From Trifolium pratense (Eukaryota > Streptophyta > Magnoliopsida > Fabales > Fabaceae), in contig NC_060065.1 of NCBI RefSeq assembly GCF_020283565.1, forward strand, positions 56,085,489 through 56,149,488: a stretch of DNA of 64,000 nt. Reading direction: 5' to 3'. Numbering within the stretch: the stretch's first letter is position 1; every line of letters starts with the position of its first letter. The translations under genes were made by a program, and so were the position numbers. The notes below the pieces were generated by a model. The model was not told the origin of the DNA, did not search any database, and saw only the letters and a program-made list of their open reading frames with translations. Positions 12,360-25,034 of the stretch are shown here, one piece after another.

Positions 12360-15179
12360 GCTTTCAAAATTTGCTCTTTTTATTTTGGGGTTATTATCAA
12401 TTTTGATTATCATTGTTATTGAGGTATAAATTATGTACCAGCTTGTGGCAGTGTTGCCCACTTGCCCTTGCAAACAATTGGCTTAGTGCATATTTTTTCA
12501 GCTTGATAAATGGCTATTAGTTAACCTTTCTAATGTAATTTGTTTAGTGATCTTGAATGAATAATTCGGACGGCTTTAATGCTGGAAAGTTGATACAGTA
12601 TTAAAAATGTTGTTCCTATGTGAATGCATGAGAATGGAATATGGAAAATTGTGAAAATGGCATTATACTAAAAAATAATTGTGATTGTGATATTTGTTTT
12701 GATTGAAGCTGAGTGGTTAGTTTACTTTAGGATTTATGAGTTCTGGGGATTTGCATGTGCTGATTATAATTTTTAATTTATTCGCTGATGCAGTATTAAT
12801 TAGACTAATGCATTTGCTAGTATTTTCGATAGGTTGCTAGTTTTTGTGTTATTCATGTTAAATTACTTTGTATAATAAGCTACTTGTGTATTGTCAATGA
12901 ATTGTAAACATTAATCATGTATTTTGATATTTTCTCTGTTTGGTTGAAAGAAGACAATTGTTCTTCATGGACAGTAATAAAACATATGATATGAAGATCT
13001 TAAACTGTTAGATGTTGCATTAGTAGATCAGTGAACTATCTTCATTACTAAATCATCACTTCCTCAGAGGATCATTTTCCCAAATAAAAGAATGTATGTA
13101 ATTGGTGCCATTCTTATAGTAATCAGTTGATAATGATTTATTTCAATTTGGTCGCCTTCTATAAATTTTCTTTTACCATTAAGGTTAGTTTTCATAGATA
13201 ATAATGTTTATGGATTCCTCTCATATCATTATGATGTACTAACTACTTATTGTTGATGTGAGTCACTCTTTTGAGCAGTGAGCACATCAGCAAGCTGTTA
13301 GCCTGTTACTTGTATAAATCTAGAGTCTAAGTTTTACCTCAATCTCTTGCCTCTTAATTGATGCCATTGTTAGTTGTAGCTTTTTTCTACTCAAACCAAA
13401 ACAATGAATTATTCATAAGAGTCTTTCTGCAAACTGTTACTCGATGCATCTTAGCTGTTATGGAAGGTGTTGTTTAGGGCTAAAGCTGACTGGAAAAATC
13501 TCCTGAGTAAGTTATTGCTGCCGGTTTGTTTCTGTGAAAGGAGGGATAGCTGCCATTATGTTCTTATTTATTGGTAGTAGCACTTAGGAACTTTTTCATA
13601 TATGTATATGTTGTTATATCATATGGTTATGAAACCCCTGCTTAGTATGTGTATCATTCGGCTAGATTATAATATTTGGCTTCTCCAACATAGTTAAGGG
13701 TTTACCATGGCCTGATTATTTAAACTTCCAAAAATGCGAAGGAAAACCTGCATTTTGTTATCTTGGAAGTTAATTATCTATTTTTGTTTTGTGGTTTCCT
13801 GTTAACTTGGGCATGTTTGTGTTTCCTCTGCAACGTACATGTTTTTGTTTCTGTGTCATGTTGGATTTGTTCTGGTAAGTGATATAGATTTGAGGTACTG
13901 CTCAAGGTGCTCCATCCTTAAGCACGACGGAATGGGATTACCGGTGCACTCCAATTTTATACACTAATCAAATGTTAAAAACATCGTAGGTTGGACTGAA
14001 ATGGGCGTCTGAAGTCCATTATAAAATGAGAATTTTCAGATAGGTACTTATTAGCTTCACCTTTGACATTTTCTCTTTCATGGCCTCTACTGTTGCCACT
14101 TCCACACCCCCTGTCCTCTCCACCATAGTCAGTAGGAAATCTAGCAACCGCACTTGCTTCCCCAGCAACGTTAATGTTCAACAAATTCCTCCCCCGCCCA
14201 TTCCCATCTCTCTCTGCTCCAACCACCACTCCCATCTCCTTCAGGAATGTCATCGCTGCCTAATCCATGGTCATTGACTCATTGTCCAAAAATCGGAACT
14301 AACAGACACAATGCACAGCTTTTACACGTCTCTTGAACACATCCCTGTTCTGATGTTTGTATTTTACTCTTTCTCTACACTTGTTTTTCTGTATTGGTAA
14401 GAAGCATCTTATCCATGAGGATTCTCAAGGTTATGCTCTCTTACTCTCAACATTTCTTCACCTTCTACTATTGTCATTCGACTTGAATCATCACTGTGCT
14501 ATATGTGAATCTCCCTCCTCCAAGCTCAGTACTGTCAATTCATTGGACGGTCAAATTGGACTGTTGAGCCAGGTTTTAGTTGCTTGTCAGGTTTTGTTAC
14601 TTTTCTTTCTCAAGTTAATTCCTTTTGTCCACTTTTTTCTTGCTGTAAATTGTGGGTAGTGCCCAGAATTCATTGAAGTACTGCATTGGGTAGAAGTATT
14701 TTTGACCCAGCTTTGAATGATCTATGTCTTCTCCTTTTTCTTTGTAATATATCCTTTTTGAAATATTATGTTTTATAATTTTTATCAAACATATTATTAT
14801 TAATCTTTGTATACATTATAACCGTTGAGAAGTAAATAATTTGGATTTCGAACACCCATCATCCTTCCTATAATGTCTCTAAGCACCAAACCTGTTATTT
14901 TACTTTTATAATAGTATTATGGAAGTTTTACAATTTTAAATTTAATTAATCAAAAATGAATTTAATTTAAATTGCGTTTAATTGAATCGAAGTAGATCAT
15001 TTTTTTCAAAAGAAAGTCACCCAAATTAAACTAAATTGTGTGTGGTTTTAATTATTATATATATTTTTTACAATAGTGTGGTTTTAATTTTTAGATAGAT
15101 TCTGTCTCAAAAATTCAATCTAAACCGCAATGCAAACATCCCAAAACAACAATATGACATAGGTTAAATTTTTTTACGG

Positions 15180-15340
15180 TTTTGGCACGGGTCTATTCTA
15201 ACTTAACCAAAGTTCTGGGTTCGATCCCTTGTTTGGGTATGCAAGTGTTAAAATTTTTAGGGATAGTTTGCCATCCATTTGAGTTTCACAAGACTCGATG
15301 GATTAGTCTCTACGGTTGCACACAGAGGATATCCGATTTT
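15180..15340. repeat. SINE-like repeat fragment
   Basis: A B-box-like ctgggttcgatcccttg is followed by a conserved-looking tail (gagtttcacaagactcgatggattagtctc). This pattern recurs across legume genomes in tRNA-derived retroposons. No clean target duplication seen. Confidence 0.45.
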
Positions 15341-16309
15341 AAAAAATAAATTTGTATGGTTAACACTGGATTCTTATCATGATTAGTAGCGAAGATCAAA
15401 AGAACTAGAAAGCTACCTCAAGGACTTATTTTTAGATCGATTTTGTATGGTTAATTTTTTTATTTGACGTTTTGGAGATTGTTATTTGTTACCCTTAAAT
15501 TGATTGTGTTTTTTTTTTTTTTTTTTTTTGAGATTTAGACCCCTTTTGTTTCAAAAATAAAATGTTAAGATTGAAATCAAGGACTTATTTAAATGAGATC
15601 ATTTTAAAATTGAATCGTATTTGATTGGACTATCTTTTTTTTTTATTTTGATTTTTGGATATGGAAGCTAAAAAGAAAATTTATTCACGAAAAAAGAAAA
15701 TTTTCATTGCATCGTTTTTAAGAAGATCACGAACAACTTTTGAAGTAAAAGCATCAGTCAAGAAGTTGGCATCTGAAAATTTTTCAATGATTCTCCACTT
15801 TAAGTGTGTGATAGAGAGAAATATTAAACTATTTTTTTTTTGTATTACATAAATTATTTTTGCTAAAGATAATCTTATTTAAAATGAGTTTAATTGTTTT
15901 GCACCGTCGTTGTAATTTTTTTACACATGCATCCAATGACGCGTTGTCACATCATGTGTTTTTAATTACCATACATGATGTGTCAGTATATTATTGAACG
16001 CATGTGCAAAATAAATTTACATCGATGCTTATAAATTAAATTCTTAAAATATTTCAAACGTTAAATATGAACAATTTCTTTTAGTTTGTAATGTTATGAC
16101 TTATGAGAGTCTAGCTCATTCCTATAGTGTGTGATTAAAATAAACTTTTTATTTTATCATATCTGTACGAAACTTTTACCGCCATTGTCATTAGCGATGA
16201 TTAATCTCCGTCGGAAAAATTGTGGGACACGACTAAAATGAATTTATATATCATTATTATACTTTATAATAAATACAGTAATAAAATAATAAAAGATGAT
16301 AAATCTTAC

Positions 16310-16565
16310 TCTGTCCGTCTCATAATGAGTGATCCAGTAGACCGATTCACGCATGCCAATGCATAATTTAGACGATTAATATATTTAATTGTATGACGGT
16401 AAAAAATTATAAAAAGTTAATATTTTGAAAATACTCATCGAGACGAATTCAATAACATCTGATTTGCTAATGTTTATTTTTATTTATTAGCAGAAAAATA
16501 TGGTTAAACTAAAATGCGTCAATATTGTAAAACAATCAACTGAGTTACTTGGAAAGTAGAGAGTA
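16310..16565. mobile_element. Possible diverged Stowaway-like MITE
   Basis: The left end TTACTCTGTCCGTCTCATAA closely resembles the Stowaway terminus (CTCCCTCCGTCTCATAATGAG). The presumed right end (gagagtacta) is much diverged, so the right limit is a guess. Confidence 0.35.
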
Positions 16566-16814
16566 CTATATTGGCTTCATATGTACTCATCAGTCATCAC
16601 AAAAATATTGGCTTCATATGAGACGTGGCTTTATTGCATGAGGTTTAAATGACACTTCGATTGGTGTCAAATTAATCTTGCATGCACTTCAATTATTCTT
16701 GTTTCTCATGTAAGCATTTTGTTTATTTCTGCATGAATTTTGTCTGACACCTTGCACTTGGAGTTTGAGGAGTCAGCGTTTCTATTATAAAAAATTGAAA
16801 AAAAAAAATCTCCA

Positions 16815-16935
16815 TAAGCTTAGCTCAATTGATAGGGACATCGCATTATACGTATAGAAGTCCGGGTTCGAACCCGGGACAAACCCGGGACACTCTATTT
16901 ATTTACCTTTAAGGTGGATTTTCTAGCCATTAGGC
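16815..16935. repeat. tRNA-like SINE-type repeat
   Basis: An A-box-like AGCTTAGCTCAATTGATAGGG and a B-box-like CCGGGTTCGAACCCGGGAC lie about 35 bp apart, as in a tRNA gene, followed by a repeated acccgggac and a tail ending gccattaggctacttgac. It cannot be a working tRNA because the stems do not close. Confidence 0.6.
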
Positions 16936-17890
16936 TACTTGACAAAAAAAATTGAAAAAAATTACATTAATTAAAGTAGTACTATTAAATTTATACATTT
17001 AAGCAGTTGATTTGATTTTCTTGTAGTTAGAATTGAACTTGAACCAACTTCATCAAATTTGAGGTGGTTTAGTTCAACTTAATGAGTTTATGATTTGAAA
17101 TTCAATATTTCTAAAAGAAATTTGTGATTTTCTTTAATGTGTAGTTTAAAATTGTTATGTTTGAATATGGAATTGTGTTCAATTTTGTTTAAGTGCTAAA
17201 ATTTAGTTTATATGTTGAAATTTTTATGAGTAGAACGTAAGTGATTTTGGAAATTAAAAAAGTTGAGGTTGAGGAACTATAAATTCAATGTTTTTGGATA
17301 AAAATATAGTATCCTAAGTCACTTGTTGTGTGATTGCTTTTGGTCCAATTTGGATGATATCTCCGGCTCCGCTCATAAATCAGGATCAATCTGTGGTATC
17401 AGTGGCAACTTGCGATGAAAAAAACTTTCGCTTGAGAGGGAGCATAATGAATTAAATGACTCACACTTAAGAGAGAGATTGTTTTGTAGCAAACAAATGT
17501 ATGAGATTAGAAGTTTCACATTGCTCATAAGAGTGTAGGTTGAACAAGATATATAAGTGAGAGACTCATAAGCTCAAGGCATTAAGATTTTAAGTGTAGA
17601 TCTGATGTCCAACTCATTTATATGATTACTCTTGACCCAATGAAGATGATCTTTCAGACTCCTCTTATGATCCAACACGGCCCCTTGACTCGGTCCTAAA
17701 CATACATACACTGGTGTGAATTTACAAAATCAAGACATGTATACATTCAAATCTATTTTGTAAGAACAACTCAAATGGTAAAAGGCTGCAAAAACATTTG
17801 ATATATTGATAGGCGAATTTAAACCTACAATTCTCGACTTTTCTACACCTTGTATGTGAGTTCTTCCGCTAGATTCTTTACAAAAAAAAA

Positions 17891-18295
17891 TGGCCAAATG
17901 CATCTAAAATGTCTTTTAAGTTTTGCGTTTATAACAAATAGGTCTTTTAAAGTTTTTAGGTAACATATATGTCTTTTAAGTTTCTAATTTATAGCATAGT
18001 TACCCTTCAAGTTATTCTCCGTTACAAAAACGCTGAAGTAACTTAATGAGATGGTACTGAACACTGCGTTTTGACTTACAAATAACAAGCAGCGAAGTTC
18101 AGTGCCATCTCATTAAGTTAATGGTTATGTCGGTGCTTTTGTAACAGAGGTTGAAAAGATAACAATGCAATAAAATAGAAACTTAAAAAACATATTTGCT
18201 AGCTAAAAAACTTAAAATGACCTATTTACTACTTAAAAAACTTAAAACCTGACTATTATAAACACGAAACTTAAAGTATCTTTGAATGCGCCAAT
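17891..18295. mobile_element. Foldback element just upstream of lipoxygenase 1
   Basis: The sequence folds on itself over most of its ~405 bp. The left start TGGCCAAATGCATCTAAAAT matches the reverse complement of the right end (ATTGGCGCATTCAAAG...), and inner segments also pair (acttaatgagatggtactga with ttcagtgccatctcattaag). The right end stops about 10 bp before the lipoxygenase TATA box. The class is uncertain (foldback or MULE-type MITE). Confidence 0.7.
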
Positions 18296-18304
18296 GCAAA
18301 AATC

Positions 18305-18312
18305 TATAAATA
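18305..18312 (+). promoter_or_regulatory. TATA box of lipoxygenase 1
   Basis: TATAAATA lies 81 bp upstream of the ATG, followed by acagcatagctttgct. A related stretch follows the TATA box of the second lipoxygenase, so the core promoters look homologous. Confidence 0.75.
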
Positions 18313-18385
18313 CACAGCATAGCTTTGCTTAGTTTGGTGCAAGTCACTGACTTAGTAAAATAATATAGTAAGTGTTTGGGCAAAG

Positions 18386-21300
18386 ATGTTTTCAGGGGTG
18401 ACAGGAATACTTAATAAGGGCCACAAAATAAGAGGGTCAGTGGTGTTGATGCGTAAGAATGTGTTGGACTTCAACACAATTGTGAGTATTGGTGGTGGAA
18501 ACATCCATGGAGTCATTGACTCTGGCATCAATCTCATTGGTTCAACTGTTGATGGCCTCACTGCCTTCTTAGGCCGCAGTGTCTCCCTTCAACTCATTAG
18601 TGCTACCAAGGCTGATGGTTATTTCAATTTCTTCTTACTTTTACATCTTTCTTGTCTTTCAATATTAATCATCATCATCCACACAAATATAGTGTTACAT
18701 AAACTTAAGTGTTATTTCTCATTCAATTTTTATATTAATTAGGCATGTTAATCTATGGACAAATTAAACATGTTTACATAAACATATAGTATCTTGGTTA
18801 ATTCAAAAGAATTAAGAAAGAGTTTAACATTATAATTGGCTTATCACTAAATAAATTTAATAATATATGTAGCAAATGGAAAAGGAAAAGTTGGAAAGGA
18901 TACATTTTTGGAAGGTATTATTGCCTCATTACCAACTTTGGGAGCTGGTGAATCTGCATTCAATATTCATTTTGAATGGGATGATGAGATGGGAATTCCA
19001 GGTGCATTTTACATCAAGAACTATATGCAAGTTGAGTTTTACCTCAAGAGTCTAACTCTTGAAGATGTTCCTAATCATGGAACCATCCGTTTTGTGTGCA
19101 ACTCTTGGGTTTATAACTCAAAACTCTACAAAAGTCCGCGCATTTTCTTTGCCAACAAGGTACTTTACATCTATCTTTTTAGTGCATATTTAGTATTACG
19201 GTGGATTTGCCAGAATCACCGTCAGCTAGCATGATTTTGGTAAACACACCGTGATACTAAACATGTACCTATTTTCCAATAAAAAACCTTACCAAATCAA
19301 CTGTTATCGTGTAGACATATCTTCCGAGTGAAACGCCATCTCCACTTGTCAAGTATAGAGAAGAAGAATTGCAAATTCTAAGAGGAGATGGAACAGGAGA
19401 GCGCAAGTTACATGAAAGGATCTACGATTATGATGTCTACAATGATTTAGGCAATCCGGATCACGGTGAAAATCTTGCTCGCCCTGTTCTTGGAGGGTCT
19501 AGCACACATCCATATCCTCGTAGGGGAAGAACAGGTCGATATCCAACAAGGAAAGGTTAGTTCAATTTGTTGAATTTCTATAGCCCCAATATACTAAGTT
19601 TTCATTGTTGTTTCCCTAAATTGTATCTTTCTATTGTCTTATTTTGAACAGATCCAAAGTCGGAGAAACCAGCTACAGAAATATATGTTCCAAGAGATGA
19701 AAATTTTGGTCACTTGAAGTCCTCAGACTTTCTTACATATGGAATAAAATCTGTATCTCAAATTGTATTACCTGCATTCGAATCTGCATTTGATTTGAAC
19801 TTTACACCGCGCGAGTTTGATAGTTTCCAAGATGTGCGCGACCTCTTTGAAGGTGGAATTAAGCTGCCTCTAGATGTAATTAGCACAATTAGTCCCTTAC
19901 CTGTGATCAAAGAACTCTTTCGTACCGATGGTGAAAATGTTCTTAAGTTTCCACCACCTCATGTTGTCAAAGGTGTGATAAATACATATTTGTTATTGTA
20001 AAACATAATGCAAATTAAACTATGTTTTGCGTACTTTCATTTACTTATAATTTTCTTTACTGTTTTGATCAGTGAGTAAGTCTGCATGGATGACTGATGA
20101 AGAATTTGCAAGAGAAATGCTTGCCGGTGTAAATCCTTGCATGATTCGTGGTCTTCAAGTAAGTTCAAGTATTTATTGCTATTACATGATATAAAATAAT
20201 GGATTTTCATATGATTATTACCTCATGATATTTATTTTAATGTATCTTTAATGGTAGGAGTTTCCTCCTAAAAGCAATCTAGATCCCACAGTCTATGGTG
20301 ATCAAACTAGTAAGATAACTGCAGATGCCTTGAATCTTGATGGGTTAACAGTAGATGAGGTAATTAAATAGTATGATTTTAATTTTGAATTGTAAATTAA
20401 CATGAACATTTTATGATGACATGAAGTGATTAAGATTAATTGTGTTGAACACAGGCACTTGCTAGTGGGAGGTTATTTGTATTAGATTACCATGATACAT
20501 TTATCCCATTTTTACGACGAATAAACGAGACTTCTGCAAAGGCTTATGCTACTAGAACAATCCTTTTTCTTAAAGAAGATGGAACTTTAAAGCCAGTAGC
20601 CATTGAATTAAGTTTGCCACATCCTGATGGTGACAAATCAGGTGCCATTAGTCAAGTCATCTTACCTGCAAATGAAGGTGTTGAAAGTACTATTTGGCTA
20701 TTAGCAAAAGCTTATGTTGTTGTTAATGATTCTTGCTATCATCAACTCATGAGCCATTGGTAAATTTCATGATTAACATTGCAATATCTTACATACAAAA
20801 TGATTCTAACTATATGCTTAATTAATTTGTGATGTTTCAATGTTTTTTATACATGTATTGGTATAGGTTGAATACTCATGCAGTAATTGAGCCATTCGTC
20901 ATAGCAACAAATCGACATCTTAGTGTGCTTCATCCGATTAATAAACTTTTAGCTCCTCATTATCGTGACACCATGAACATCAATGCACTAGCAAGGGAAT
21001 CTCTAATCAATGCCGATGGCATAATAGAGAAAACTTTTTTGCCTTCAAAGTATGCTGTGGAAATGTCTTCGGCTGTGTACAAGAATTGGGTTTTCCCCGA
21101 TCAAGCTCTGCCAAATGATCTTATAAAGAGGTAATAGAATGATCAAGTGCCCAAATATGTTTATAAATTTACTGATCCTAGTAAGATTATTAGAAGTATG
21201 TTGGTAAAGAAATAATCAATTAGAAGGTAGTAACATGTATATGCATTTTGCTTGACTCAGAAATATGGCAGTTAAGGATCCATCTTCCCCATATGGACTC

Positions 21301-22014
21301 CGTCTTCTGATAGAAGATTACCCTTATGCTGTCGATGGATTAGAGATATGGACAACTATTAAAACATGGGTCCAAGATTACGTCTCATTGTATTATGCAA
21401 CAGACAATGATATCAAAAGTGATTCTGAGCTTCAACATTGGTGGAAAGAAGTGGTAGAGAAAGGTCACGGTGATTTGAAAGATAAGCCATGGTGGCCTAA
21501 GTTGCAAACACTTGAAGAGCTTATTGAAGTTTGCACTATCATCATATGGACGGCTTCAGCCCTCCATGCAGCTGTTAATTTTGGACAGTATCCTTACGGC
21601 GGTTTTATTCTAAACCGTCCAACTCTCAGTAGAAGATTGCTTCCTGAGAAAGGAAGTGCGCAATATGATGAAATGGTGAAGAGTCCTCAAAAGGCTTACT
21701 TGAGAACGATTACGCCAAAGTTTCAGACTCTTATTGACCTTTCCGTGATAGAGATTTTGTCAAGACATGCTTCTGATGAAGTCTACCTCGGAACAAGGGA
21801 TAATCCACATTGGACCTCTGATTCAAAAGCATTGCAAGCATTTCAAAAGTTTGGTAATAAGCTAGCAGAAATCGAGGCAAAACTCTCAAAGAAGAACAAT
21901 GATCCAAGTCTAAACCATCGAGTTGGACCGGTTCAGTTGCCATATACTTTGCTTCATCCCAACAGTGAGGAGGGGTTGACCTTTAGAGGAATTCCCAATA
22001 GCATCTCTATCTAA
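18386..22014 (+). CDS. Linoleate lipoxygenase 1, seed/9-LOX type (863 aa, 9 exons)
   Basis: Non-haem iron dioxygenase that adds O2 to linoleic or linolenic acid, the first step of oxylipin synthesis. Exons: 18386-18617, 18873-19159, 19315-19555, 19652-19972, 20073-20158, 20258-20359, 20455-20759, 20867-21130, 21261-22014; joined 2,592 nt, open throughout, all GT-AG. The N-terminal ~165 residues form the PLAT/LH2 beta-barrel with no plastid transit peptide, so a cytosolic enzyme. The catalytic domain has HWLNTH (iron ligands H524, H529), [10 protein letters not shown] (H715, N719) and the C-terminal carboxylate of I863 in GIPNSISI, which match soybean LOX1 H499, H504, H690, N694 and I839. Nine exons is the classic plant LOX structure. 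Regiospecificity (9 or 13) is not certain from sequence. AATAAA-like signals follow the stop (about 22040 and 22133). Confidence 0.96.
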
Positions 22015-22540
22015 GATTACTCTATGTTAATGTATCTTTCAATAAAGAGATGCTACAATGTATCTTATCTATGTTATAATTATCAAGTGTATGTTTGTAA
22101 TCTGAACCTTCAAACTTGTTCTATCTCGGAATTAATAAAGACACCATTAGTTTGTGTGTTTATTTCTCTCGTTCTAGCTCGCAAATAACTCTTTCCTGAA
22201 ATAAGGATAGAAGGAAACAATTTTTTTATTTTTATTTTTAAAAGAGTGCTATTTTTAAAAATTATAACACTTAGTAATTTAGTTACTTATCTTGTGGAGT
22301 CGATGACTTGTGCTCTGATTCTGCGGTTAACACTAGTTAGTGAACTATTTTTTTCAAAATGCAAATGAAGATGAAATTTTCTGTGTATTTCTAAAGATAG
22401 CAGTAAATAGCTATCGATCGTACACCTTTAGCCACTAGTAAATGTTTGTCGCTGATATACAGATACTCCCTCCGTTCCAAATTATACGTCATTCTTGCAA
22501 AATATAGTTGTCTAAGGTCGAAGGAAATTTTGCGCGACTA
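22015..22540. other. 3' flank of lipoxygenase 1 with a MITE terminus
   Basis: Probable 3' UTR to about 22145, then AT-rich spacer. At 22466 the sequence ctccctccgttccaaattat is a typical Stowaway-type terminus, but no matching second end is visible before the F-box relic begins. Confidence 0.5.
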
Positions 22541-22549
22541 ATCTTCTCC

Positions 22550-23540
22550 AGCTAAAAAATCAATACACTTTTTGTTATGTGATGTGTGAATGTGATAAAA
22601 GCATGTGGTTTTTACGATGAGGCTAGAGACAGTTAATGTGGCTACCAAAAGTGTTACATACTTCAAATAAATACATAAAAAATATGAAGAGGAGAAAAGA
22701 ATACTAAAGTAACTTACATTAATCGACGATTCAAGGAATTCGATCCTGAGAGTAATCATCTTAACATTAGCAAGCAAATGCAACCAATTCATCAAGATAT
22801 CTTCTCCCATAGTATCTGTATTCCTATGCTTACAATCAAATTTCAGTTCTTCCAACAAAGTTAAATTGCATGTAGCAGGTGCTGGGAAAGTAGGAGAAGT
22901 CCCTTTGATAGTGAGAGAAGTAAGTTTTGGAGTACATACAAAGTATGACTTTAATTTACAAGCAACAATGACCAACTTGTTCAACATAGCCATTGTCACT
23001 AGTAAAGAAAGTGAAATGCGCAAGTCTTAAAGTTTTCAATGCCGGCAAGTTCAGAGATCTTTGCGGTGGTCTGTTTGAGTATTGATTTCCAGTTGTTGCA
23101 CGTTATGGGACGCAGCATATTTTTTTACCTACTGATATTACTTGATCAAATCAATTAATTTGTAATTAGTATTAGTTAATGTTATTAGCTGTCAATTAGT
23201 CAAATTAGTTTAATTGGTAATTAAATATTATCTTTTGCCTTGTATAGTCATCAACGGTTCTATTATTTAGGATATATAAAGAGGTGCTCTTCCTCTCAAA
23301 CTAGTAACAAACTTTATCAATTCTCATATATATCCAGATGCTATATATTAATCTTTCTATTTGGTTGATCAATTTCAATATATTTCATGATCTTTGCGGG
23401 AATTTTATTAGTTTCGGGGGGGAATTCATAATCCATATAATTCATATATGATATGCTATGAAGGGAAATAGAGTTGTCACGGCCAGATAGAAACTGTGTT
23501 ACAAATTTATGGAAGATAACACCGTTGTTATTGTTATATA
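22550..23540 (-). pseudogene. F-box/LRR relic, copy A
   Basis: On the minus strand this matches the F-box gene at 27217-28265: LCTPKLTSL-like and CNLTLLEELKFDC segments, and the same splice donor context at the end of exon 1 (near 22716). Upstream parts correspond to the cysteine/serine-rich LRR start, with indels and stops. The F-box itself is missing or unrecognisable. A ~280-bp insertion (about 23109-23385) splits it. It is useful because it preserves the empty sites of two transposons found in copy B. Confidence 0.75.
23109..23385. mobile_element. ~280-bp insertion in relic A, LTR-like
   Basis: Homology with the intact F-box copy (gcagcatattccatgatc) is interrupted after gcagcatat and resumes at ttcatgatc. 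The insert has a TATA-like tatataaagaggtgctc followed by a C-rich stretch, like a plant LTR promoter/R region. Precise ends and target duplication (perhaps atatt) are not certain. Confidence 0.45.
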
Positions 23541-23668
23541 ATGTTTATGTTTATGGGGTTAGTAAAAATGTTTTTTTTTTTTAATGTAATTCTACAATCC
23601 TCTTTTATTTTTTTTTTTATATATATATATAGGGTTGTTGGGTGATGAGTCTTTTTTGTATTTTTTTT

Positions 23669-23786
23669 GTCTTAGTATAGTTGGTTGAAAATCCACGGAT
23701 GGATAAGTGGAGTGTCCGTGGTTCGAACCTCGACTCCTGCATATAAAATGCTGATGTCCCTACTAACTGAGCTAAGCTCACGAAAA
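23669..23786. mobile_element. tRNA-like SINE-type insertion with 18-bp target duplication
   Basis: A 118-bp unit with B-box gtggttcgaacctcgactcc and tail actaactgagctaagctcac. It is flanked by the 18-bp direct repeat CTTTTTTGTATTTTTTTT at 23651-23668 and 23787-23804. It has the same build as the insertion at 6550-6652. The T-rich target makes the duplication less decisive than the other one. Confidence 0.65.
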
Positions 23787-23884
23787 CTTTTTTGTATTTT
23801 TTTTACTAAATAAATAATATTTCTTTGTAACAAAAAAAATCCAGCTTATTGTGGAAGAAATTAGAATGTTAGATTTACGGTTAG

Positions 23885-24610
23885 CCTTTTATATACTTTT
23901 CTTTACAATCGCTTTATTCCGCCTCCTTTGATTGGTTTGAGTTCATCCGGGACAATTGCTAAAGTGTGGGATAGTTGGGCACCGACAAAGGTTATTCTTT
24001 TTTCCTGGCAAGCTCTTTTGGGAAGGATTCCTACGCGGGTGAATCTTGCTCGTCGAGGAGTAATTCCTTTGGACGAGCCTTTGTCTTGTATTTGGTGTGA
24101 CTCCGCCGAGGAATCGGAGAATCATCTTTTTGCTTCTTGCTCTTTGGTGTGGGTGGTGTGGTCGAAGGTCTTTAGATGGTTTGGGGTTTCTACGGGTTTA
24201 CCCCACTCCATGCTTTCAATATTTGAGACTTTTAGTGGCTTATGTTGGAAAAAGAAGCATGGTAGAAAAGGTGTTCTTATGGTTTGGCATGCGGTCATTT
24301 GGACTTTATGGCGCTCTCAGAATGATAGGATTTTTTGGGGGAGAATTGGAGAGTTACAAGAGATGGTGGATAGAATTAAGCTTGTTTCTTGGAAATAGCT
24401 TTTGGCAAAAAAGATTGGTACACCTTGCTTGTTTTATGAGTGGTGTACGAATCTTTTTGCTTGTATAGCTAGATAGTTTTGGGTATGGTTTTTTCGAATT
24501 GGGTGGAGTACTATTTGTACTTTTTCTTTAGAAGTGGATTGAGTACCACTTGTACTTTTTTCCAATTCGTTTTTTATATATAAATATCATTTTGTCGTTA
24601 AAAAAAAAAA
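23885..24610 (+). mobile_element. 5'-truncated LINE, 3' end with zf-RVT domain
   Basis: An open frame (23928-24398) matches the zinc-binding domain that follows reverse transcriptase in plant L1-type LINEs: ...WDSWAPTKVILFSWQALLGR, then C-x2-C...ESENHLFASC and a WxxxxWxLWRxRND-like end. A T/A-rich tail and a run of 11 A (about 24600-24610) form the 3' end, typical of target-primed reverse transcription. The rest of the element (endonuclease, reverse transcriptase) is absent, so it is dead. Confidence 0.8.
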
Positions 24611-25034
24611 GTGTATGTAATTTGAAACTTCAAACTTAGTTCACAAATAATAAGAACACTATAAGAACTTAACTTCAAACTTTTATGCAAATAGGAGGAA
24701 AAATAAAAGCTGATGACTAGCTCAAAAAATATCTATCATTGCTATTCACAAAATAAACTCTACCTCGAAATTGGAAGCAAGAAAAATTAAATTCTTAATA
24801 TTATAGAAAATCACATGATATAAAAGATGTGCATATGAAATAGTCATACATTTAGAGGATAAATAATTTTAACTTTAATTAGATTCCTTTTCTATCCTTG
24901 AACTTGGAACAAGGAATAGATGTGCATGTGCCTATGACCAAATTAGAAACTTTAGAATTGGATATGCATAGGTCTTGCGCATCATCCTGTAATTTACAAG
25001 CAACAATGACCAACATAGCCATTGTCACCAGTAA

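Larger units (their letters stand above)
12360..18300. other. Large gene-poor spacer upstream of the first lipoxygenase
   Basis: Nearly 6 kb of AT-rich DNA. The first ~200 bp after the TIM23 stop are probably its 3' UTR. I see only short chance frames. SINE-like pieces (15180-15340, 16815-16935), a possible Stowaway-like element (16310-16565) and a long foldback (17891-18295) are listed separately. A 20-bp poly(T) run lies near 15510. Confidence 0.6.

Noticed and set aside
14080..14660. Two open stretches (65 and 100 codons) downstream of TIM23
   Set aside because: Low-complexity Ser/Pro- or Leu/Phe-rich sequence without recognisable domains, splice context or homologues that I know; consistent with chance frames in transcribed or spacer DNA.
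16815..16935. Possible true tRNA gene
   Set aside because: A- and B-box-like motifs are present, but the acceptor and anticodon stems do not pair and the sequence matches a dispersed repeat style.
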